From positions 1 to 11,206 of the forward strand of contig JAKUNY010000038.1 in NCBI GenBank assembly GCA_022451765.1: 11,206 nucleotides of DNA. The letters are read 5' to 3'. The position numbers were made by a program, and so were the translations under genes. Under the pieces are notes generated by a model. The model made no database searches and was not told where the DNA came from. It worked only from the letters and a program-made list of their open reading frames with translations. Of the stretch, positions 1-6,200 are shown piece by piece (the first letter of the stretch is position 1; every line of letters starts with the position of its first letter). This DNA comes from Candidatus Poseidoniaceae archaeon (GTDB taxonomy: Archaea > Thermoplasmatota > Poseidoniia > Poseidoniales > Poseidoniaceae).

Positions 1-70
1 TATCGTGAAGGCGGGCTTTAATATGAGTAGAAGCAAGATAAACCACTGCAGACTGTTTCTGAAACCGCAT
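1..70 (-). CDS. possible partial CDS, N-terminal end only (weak)
   Basis: On the minus strand an ATG at 70-68 opens a frame with no stop for 23 codons to the window edge, beginning MRFQKQSAVVYLASTHIK. A purine-rich stretch, AAGGAAGG, lies just before the ATG, but only one base separates it from the start, which is close for a ribosome binding site. The frame also stays open upstream of this ATG as far as the tRNA. I do not recognise the peptide and it is too short to show a domain. It could be the start of the next gene after tRNA-Asn or a chance open frame. Apart from this, positions 1-99 hold nothing I can identify. Confidence 0.22.
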   Translation of the reverse strand, partial: MRFQKQSAVVYLASTHIKARLHD

Positions 71-99
71 ACCTTCCTTGTACTGTATTTGATGAGATA

Positions 100-172
100 C
101 GCCGATTGTGGGGCTCGAACCCACGACCTTGGGATTAACAGTCCCACGCTCCACCAGCTAAGCTAAATCGGC
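100..172 (-). tRNA. tRNA-Asn (anticodon GTT)
   Basis: Read on the minus strand, this 73-base stretch folds into a complete cloverleaf. The acceptor stem GCCGATT pairs with AATCGGC (7 bp). There is a short D arm, an anticodon stem TGGGA/TCCCA with loop CTGTTAA (U33, anticodon GTT at 139-137, purine 37), a 5-base variable region, and a T arm GTGGG/CCCAC with loop TTCGAGC. Position 100 supplies discriminator base G73, the usual identity base for tRNA-Asn. The 3' CCA is not encoded and must be added after transcription. There is no intron. It lies 43 bases downstream of the nucleoside phosphorylase gene on the same strand, so it may be read through from that operon or have its own promoter in the short gap. 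I see no clear TATA box there. Confidence 0.97.
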
Positions 173-215
173 GAGTTAAATGACCAACATCTCCTTTATG
201 ATGGCTTCCATCAAT

Positions 216-1487
216 TCAACTCGTAGAGCAGTGTGAAATTGTTACTGTTTCCAGAATTCTTGAGCTTGTAACGACTTGGTAATCGGATATGGTAATCGAA
301 TTCTTAAGTCGATCAATCAACTGAACATCGATACCGAATGGGCCATCCATCGTAAGAATTGCATCACCTTCATTGACTTTCGATCCGATGTGATGATGGA
401 TACTGATGCCGATTCCATGGTGAATCTCTGCTCCTTGGACAGACCGTCCAGCACCGGCCTCACAAAGAACTTGACCGATGACAAGAGCATCAAGATCAGC
501 CACAAATCCTGATTGCTCAGCGTGCATTGTATATTGCTGTGGAGCTCGTTGTAAGACGCTCCAAGGTTCATCAATGAGCTGCTGGGCAATGGAAGAATCA
601 ACGCCTTGACGTTCAAGCATTGCTTTGAACTCATGAAGGGCTGAACCGTTTGAAATGACTTCTGTAATGTCAAATCCCAGTGCATTGGCTTGCGCATGTA
701 CCAGTTCCATGGTATCATCCGGGCCAACACCTTTCAGACAGTCGATGCTTTCAACAATTTCATGACTGTTTCCAAGCATGTCCCCAATCGGATGATCCAT
801 TTGCGTAAGTTGGGCAACCACTTCGATACCGAGTTCCGTTCCAACCCGGACCATCGATTCAGCGAGTGCCCGAGCATCCTCGGAATGCTGCATGAATGCA
901 GCTCTTCCAAATTTTACGTCGAGGACGAGCGATTGGATTCCCTCCGCAGCCTTTTTTGAAAGAATTGATGCTGTAATCAATCCAATGCATGGTACTGTGG
1001 CTGTTACATCTCGAATCGCATAAAGAATGGAGTCAGTTGGTGCAATTTCAGGAGTTTGTCGAGAAATGAAGCATGGATTTTTGATCATTTCTTCGATCGT
1101 TAATCCGGTGTTAAATCCGGGTATGGATTCCAATTTGTCAATCGTTCCTCCCGTGTGTGCCAATCCCCTACCTGCGAGCATTGGAACGACTGCACCACAT
1201 GCGCGTAAGGCAGGGGCGAGGATGAGGCTCATTTTGTCACCTACTCCGCCGGTTGAGTGCTTGTCAACTGCATCGTTTTGTTTGGGAAGGCATTCACCTT
1301 TTTCGAGCATAGCTTTGGTGAGATAGGTTGTTTCTTGAGCATTTAGTCCATTGATTTGACACGCCATGAGGAATGCTCCAATTTGTTCATTCGGAATTTG
1401 ATGGAGATGATGAATGAACCATTCGATTTCATTCTGCTCGAGTGCATGCCCATCTCGCTTTTTTGCGAGCAATCTCGGAATGTGCAT
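216..1487 (-). CDS. deoA: thymidine / pyrimidine-nucleoside phosphorylase
   Basis: Predicted cytoplasmic enzyme that cleaves thymidine (possibly also deoxyuridine or uridine) with phosphate to give free base and (deoxy)ribose-1-phosphate. The family glycine-rich region DKHSTGGVGDK is at residues 75-85 and the signature block AGRGLAHTGGTIDKLES at 105-121. The pyrimidine-binding trio of the E. coli enzyme (R171, S186, K190) is kept as R159, S174, K178 with identical spacing. Phosphate ligands K76, S78, S87 and T115 are present, but the signature's first serine (E. coli S113) is alanine 105. At 423 residues it has the short bacterial/human form without the N-terminal extension of archaeal AMP phosphorylases; DVKFGRAAF and LTQMDHPIGDMLG recall human TYMP. 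I chose ATG 1487, preceded by GAGG at about 10 bases. A TTG at 1496 would overlap the oxygenase stop and leaves no room for a binding site. The gene follows the oxygenase by 5 bases, so it is probably the last protein gene of that operon. Confidence 0.93.
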   Translation of the reverse strand: MHIPRLLAKKRDGHALEQNEIEWFIHHLHQIPNEQIGAFLMACQINGLNAQETTYLTKAMLEKGECLPKQNDAVDKHSTGGVGDKMSLILAPALRACGAVVPMLAGRGLAHTGGTIDKLESIPGFNTGLTIEEMIKNPCFISRQTPEIAPTDSILYAIRDVTATVPCIGLITASILSKKAAEGIQSLVLDVKFGRAAFMQHSEDARALAESMVRVGTELGIEVVAQLTQMDHPIGDMLGNSHEIVESIDCLKGVGPDDTMELVHAQANALGFDITEVISNGSALHEFKAMLERQGVDSSIAQQLIDEPWSVLQRAPQQYTMHAEQSGFVADLDALVIGQVLCEAGAGRSVQGAEIHHGIGISIHHHIGSKVNEGDAILTMDGPFGIDVQLIDRLKNSITISDYQVVTSSRILETVTISHCSTS

Positions 1488-1492
1488 CGCAA

Positions 1493-2455
1493 TCAATCCT
1501 CATGGACCGAAGCCAAACCAATTTCAGCAAGGCGTTGATGAAGATATTCGCCTGCTGTGATTGAAGGAAAATCTGCTGAACCACTGGTCTGTTGGATGTA
1601 TTCAGGACGCGGAGCAAGATCAATTTCATTTCGTGGATGAACAAACATTGGCATAGAGAATCGTCGTTGTGTTGGATCTCCGGGATTAACGACGCGATGC
1701 GTCGTCGATTTGAACAACCCATTGGTCAGGTTCTGAATCATGTCACCCGAATCGACAATGATTTGTTCATGATTTCCTTCTACATCAATCCAGGTTCCAT
1801 CATGGTCCATCACCTGAAGTCCTGCAGCGGTTGCAGTCATGAGCAGCGTGATGAAATTGATGTCCTCATGAGCAGCAGACCGAACGGCTCCTTCAGGTGT
1901 CGATGAATCGAGCGGTGGATAGTGAATTATTCGCATGATTGTGTTCCCCTTACTCGCCATTTCGGGCAACCAATTCTCGTTTTTTCCGAGGTAAATACTG
2001 CATGCTGAAAGCAGTTGATTTGAGATGGCTTCCATTTTATTGTACAACGCATCGACTTTTTGCTCAAACAATGGAGTGTGCTCGTCAGGCCAGATGTTCA
2101 TTGGATACTTGATATCGGTTTCACTTCCTTGTTGGCCACGTCCTGTTTGCCAGAATTCTTTCAGATCTGGTGCAGGATTGTCTTTGGCGTGTTCAACGCC
2201 AAACGCAGTGTATCCTCTTTGGTGTGAAATCTCAGGTTTAGCATACAAGTGTTTCACCGAATCATCGAGCATAAAAAAAGCCTCAGCTTGCTCGTATGTC
2301 TCCTCGATTAGGGACAAATCAATCCCGTGGTTGGTGAGTGCGAAGAAGCCAATGTCGGCAAGCGAATCTCCAACAATTTGGATAAATGATTGGACTCGAT
2401 GTTCCTCTCCCGACAGAAAATCACTGAGATCAGCGATTGGCAATGGGCGAGTCAA
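1493..2455 (-). CDS. isopenicillin N synthase-like Fe(II)/2-oxoglutarate-dependent oxygenase
   Basis: Predicted soluble non-haem iron oxygenase that oxidises an unknown small substrate, normally with 2-oxoglutarate and O2. The N-terminal DIOX_N-type domain starts at LPIADLSDF and contains the typical IGFFALTNHGI. The catalytic jelly roll carries the iron-binding triad H196, D198 (AAHEDINFITLL) and H253 (KSTTHRVV), followed by the co-substrate arginine and serine R265-F-S267 (RRFSMPMF). The tyrosine in HYPP (Y179) is also typical. Numbering is from the TTG at 2455, giving 320 residues, normal for the family. I prefer this TTG because AGGTGAT sits 3 bases before it, exactly as for the permease start at 9703. 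A GTG at 2473 gives 326 residues but overlaps the upstream gene by 14 bases without such a site. The gene lies between a YccA-type membrane protein and a nucleoside phosphorylase, which does not reveal the substrate. Fold assignment is firm; the reaction is unknown. Confidence 0.92.
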   Translation of the reverse strand: MTRPLPIADLSDFLSGEEHRVQSFIQIVGDSLADIGFFALTNHGIDLSLIEETYEQAEAFFMLDDSVKHLYAKPEISHQRGYTAFGVEHAKDNPAPDLKEFWQTGRGQQGSETDIKYPMNIWPDEHTPLFEQKVDALYNKMEAISNQLLSACSIYLGKNENWLPEMASKGNTIMRIIHYPPLDSSTPEGAVRSAAHEDINFITLLMTATAAGLQVMDHDGTWIDVEGNHEQIIVDSGDMIQNLTNGLFKSTTHRVVNPGDPTQRRFSMPMFVHPRNEIDLAPRPEYIQQTSGSADFPSITAGEYLHQRLAEIGLASVHED

Positions 2456-2458
2456 CGA

Positions 2459-2465
2459 ATCACCT
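2459..2465 (-). promoter_or_regulatory. ribosome binding site that decides the oxygenase start
   Basis: AGGTGAT on the minus strand lies 3 bases before TTG 2455 and contains the TGA stop (2462-2460) of the YccA-type gene. The motif and its 3-base spacing are identical to the site before the permease ATG at 9703. This is the reason for preferring TTG 2455 over the upstream GTG at 2473. Confidence 0.65.
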
Positions 2466-3200
2466 GGAATCACGTAGTTTTGCCATCAAGCGTAGCATCT
2501 CGAAGTACAACCAGATGACGGTGACCATCACGCCGAAGGCACCCCACCACTCCTGTTGTTTTGGGGCACCCATGCGGACACCAGCATCGATCATCCCGAA
2601 GTTAGACACAAGCATCATCGATGCAACAACGATGATGAACACACTGATTCCAATTCCAATTGGCCCAGACGAGTGGAGGAATGGAATGGTCCAAGGGGTG
2701 AGGAAGATGAGGAATACATTGATCATGTAAACCAAGAAAATCGAACCTGCAAGCGTGAACACGATTTTGTTAAATGTCGGTGTTGGTCGGAGAATTCCAA
2801 CTGAGTAAATGGTAAGCATGCATGCAACGACCGCTAAGGTAGCAAGACCGGCTTGGATTGCGATTCCTGGATACATAATTTCGAAAACCAATGTAAGAGG
2901 CCCAATAAAAAGTCCTTCAAGTGTTGCATATGCCATCACAAATCCAACAGGCTCCACGGGTCGAGAAAACCAGAGATAGATTCCCATTCCCATGGTGCCA
3001 AACATACCAAGCAACATCATTGGATACAGAAGCCCGGGCATGATGAAGCCTAAAGCGACAGAACCAACGGCGCTCAACGTCGCAAGCCCAAAGAGAATCG
3101 CAATTTTTTGCAGTGTACCTTCAAACGTCATTCGGTCGTTACCTTGAATTGAATTCCAGAATTTTGGCTGGAAGACTGGAATCGTCGAGTTGTATGCCAT
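2460..3200 (-). CDS. Bax inhibitor-1 / YccA family integral membrane protein
   Basis: Predicted polytopic membrane protein of 246 residues with about seven hydrophobic helices (roughly 31-51, 57-77, 84-106, 115-135, 146-168, 179-199, 219-239). The sequence resembles the BaxI_1 (Bax1-I, actinobacterial-type) branch: YATLEGLFIGPLTLVFE at 91-107, PTPTFNKIV at 139-147, SSGPIGIGIS at 177-186, GMIDAGVRMGAPKQQEW at 202-218 and a last helix VIWLYFEMLRLM. Buried acids such as E95, D205 and E234 are of the kind linked to ion or pH-sensitive leak in BI-1 relatives, but transport is not shown here. The frame is open 51 codons further upstream into the neighbouring gene. I chose ATG 3200 because the protein start MAYNSTIPVF resembles the family's short NPVF-type N-terminus, and AGGA lies a few bases before it. 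The next gene starts about 4 bases after the stop, so they are probably cotranscribed. Confidence 0.9.
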   Translation of the reverse strand: MAYNSTIPVFQPKFWNSIQGNDRMTFEGTLQKIAILFGLATLSAVGSVALGFIMPGLLYPMMLLGMFGTMGMGIYLWFSRPVEPVGFVMAYATLEGLFIGPLTLVFEIMYPGIAIQAGLATLAVVACMLTIYSVGILRPTPTFNKIVFTLAGSIFLVYMINVFLIFLTPWTIPFLHSSGPIGIGISVFIIVVASMMLVSNFGMIDAGVRMGAPKQQEWWGAFGVMVTVIWLYFEMLRLMAKLRDSR

Positions 3201-3240
3201 GACAGTCCTAACAGCAGGTCCTTTGTGAAGGTTACGCGAG

Positions 3241-6200
3241 TCATCCTTGTTCAGCGACCTGTTGTTGATAGTATTCTTCCAACTGGTCCAACGTCCAACC
3301 GTGGTCAAGATATTGCTGCAGCATCGTCTCATCCCAACCCGGGAATCGCTCAAGCTCCTTTGTCAGTGGTGATGTCGTATCCTCATTTCGTCCGTCCAGC
3401 ACAGGCTGCTCCCATTGTGCATCGGTACCAACAACATCGTCGATGTGCTGATCGGTGACCCAATCTTTTCTGGCTTCGTTTTCCTTGCGAGATTGGACAA
3501 TGCCGTACACCGCTCCGATTAGCAAAAGCAGGCCTCCAACCATCAGTAGGAGCATGAAGGTCTCTCCGAACCCTTCCTCCGCTTCTCCGCTTGCATCACC
3601 TGCTTTTTGATTTCGCTGCTCAGATGAACAACCTGTCACGTCGGTTGGAGTGTTTTCAGGTGTATTCGGACAATCGTCATTCGAATTGAGTACGCCGTCT
3701 CCGTCATTATCGGTGGTTGGCTCGTCCGATTGGTTGTCGTTTGTATCCACAGGCTCGACACCCCCAAGGTCACAGCCCAAGGCATCCGCCTCATTGATTC
3801 CATCTCCATCTGCATCAGCCAGGTTGATTGCATCGTGCGGCGACACATCGCTTACAGATGGGTCGAGAGCTGTGGCTTGTGCCCAACTTACCTCGACTGC
3901 GTCAAGAATGCAATCACCATCGGTATCCGGGTTGAGTGGGTGACCACCGAGCGTGTATTCATCCAAGTTGGAAAGACCATCATTGTCGTTGTCAGCTTCG
4001 GCTTCCAAGAGACCATTGTGCATCGAAACAGTTCGATTTAGCCCAAAATTGACCTCAAAAATGTCTGGCATGCCATCGTTGTCTGAGTCGGTGACATTGT
4101 CGAGTCGGGTCCAATCGGCATACCACGAATCAATGTACGGCGCTGCAACTTCGGTAGAGGTAACGATCAGACCCATCTCACGATTGCGAACCATTGCAGA
4201 ATCACCCCAGTTAATGCTGGAGATAAGAACGGATTCTCCATCGACGATAGCGCCTTTGTTGTGGAGTTTCATGACATCATCATCTTCACTCATGATGATG
4301 GCTGCAGCATCCCAGCCATTGGTGATGTTCCAGTCATTGTTGATGCGGTCAACAACGTCTTGGATGTCTTCATCCAAATAGGCACCATTGATGATTAAAC
4401 GGATTGACACTCCCTCTGTCGCAGCTTCCTCGAGAGCAGAAATGACGGGATTTTCACCCCAACCCCACTTCCAATTAAGGTCGAGGTATTGCAAGGAGAG
4501 AAGGATCTCATTGTCGGCTGATTCAATCATTTCAGTTAATCCATCGACACAATCATCAGGACACGTCAACAACTGTCCGCTGTATGTTCCACTGTAGACC
4601 TGTGCTGTGGTTTGTTGGCTGATGTTGCGAGCGTCAGGAATGAAGTAGGAATTTGTAGGAGGAATTGTTGAAACAGGTTGTAGATACATGGAACGCTCAT
4701 CAAAGGCCATCTTCATTTTCACATTGTTTGCGAGTTGTTGGCTGTCGACGATGATTCCCCAATCTCTGTTGCCTCTGTCACCATCGTATGGGAGTGATGA
4801 AGGCTTCCAATTTCCGGAGCCAATCCATACAGAGGCGTTGTCCCGAACGGCGACTTTGGCATGCAAGTAGAGATACGGATCATCACCGGTTCCGCCGAAC
4901 CAATGCACACTCACACCTGCTTCCTTGAGGGCGTAAGCGTAGGCCTCTTGTGCTTGCTTGTCGTTGGATTTCCACCAATCCTCGGGTTCGTTCAGTACAA
5001 CAACAACATCAACACCACGGATGTGTGCATTGATCAGTGCTTGCGTCAATTCACTCGATTGCAGTATGTACAAATGGAGGTGCAGGGATGTTTGCGCCCC
5101 ATCAATCCAATTCATCAAATCCATCAGCCCATGCTCTGGAGCAATGAGCGGTGTAATTGATGTTGCATCATCGAATCCTAATTCTCCGCAGAAATCACTC
5201 GCACCCAATCGTCCCCAGCGTTGGTGCCAGTCGATGGATTGATTCGTATCGGTCATTACTCCACATCCGTCGCCACGGTAGAGAATGAGATTGTCAATTC
5301 CACTTACTGGCTCTGAAAGAGAAACTCCACTCCAACCTTCGCTTTCCACGGGGCCATTTTTGTAAACAATCGTGTCGGCGACCATCCCTGTTGGGTGGAT
5401 AAGTTGCAATGCCATTCCGCTATCGAGAAGGTAAATTGGATTCTCCATCACCATACCCATGTCAACGATTTCACCGTCTTCGAACAATTCCAATGCTGAC
5501 ACATCGTTCGACAGCTTCAGGGATGAATAAGCGTTCAACTGCAAGTTCGTGATGTCGGATTCAAAGGATGTTCCATCGGAGGCAATTCTTCGTACGGACC
5601 AACCATTGAGAACAGCGGTTTCATTTCCTATGTTTGTCAATTCAAAGAATTCCAGTTCCGTCGAGATCGAAGAAACGCCATCCCACATGATGGAACTGAA
5701 TTTGATGTCATCGAGTGATGCCAACATTGTTGCATCTGGTTCAGGCGAGCCCGGTGTTGGCCACATGAATTCGAGCCATTCGGCGTTGGTTGCATTGTAC
5801 CCATAGGTTGCGCAATTCGTGCTGAGTGATGAAGCCGGAGGAGCGATGGTTAGGACAAGTTCTCCGTCTGGATTCAACAGATTTATGCTGCTGACATCTT
5901 CCAAATTTGGACCAAAGATGTCGTGTTGTAATTCGACAACAATACGACTCATCGGAGCCAGAATCGTATCATTTGAGGTCGACTCCCAAAGCATGCTAGC
6001 GTCGATGAATTGGAGTCCCATCAGTGGGTTCACGGAGTAATCCGCACTCAGTATCCAACGACTCAAATTTACCTCAGAAACGCCGGTATTGTACAACTCA
6101 ATCCAATCGGCTGCAGGTTCAAACGATGGCAGATCACACGAGGTTGCGATTTCAGTTACAAGGAGATTCTCGGGACCGGAATAAGCCGGCCAGATCGGAT

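Noticed and set aside
3201..3353. Upstream extension of the YccA-type protein to 3353
   Set aside because: The added 51 residues are read in antiframe to the well-supported C-terminal tail of the surface protein and do not resemble the family N-terminus. ATG 3200 fits better.
3636..4041. Overlapping open frames on both strands across the calcium-repeat region
   Set aside because: They are shadows of the repetitive Asp/Asn-rich coding sequence. Their translations show no domain and the main frame is firmly supported.
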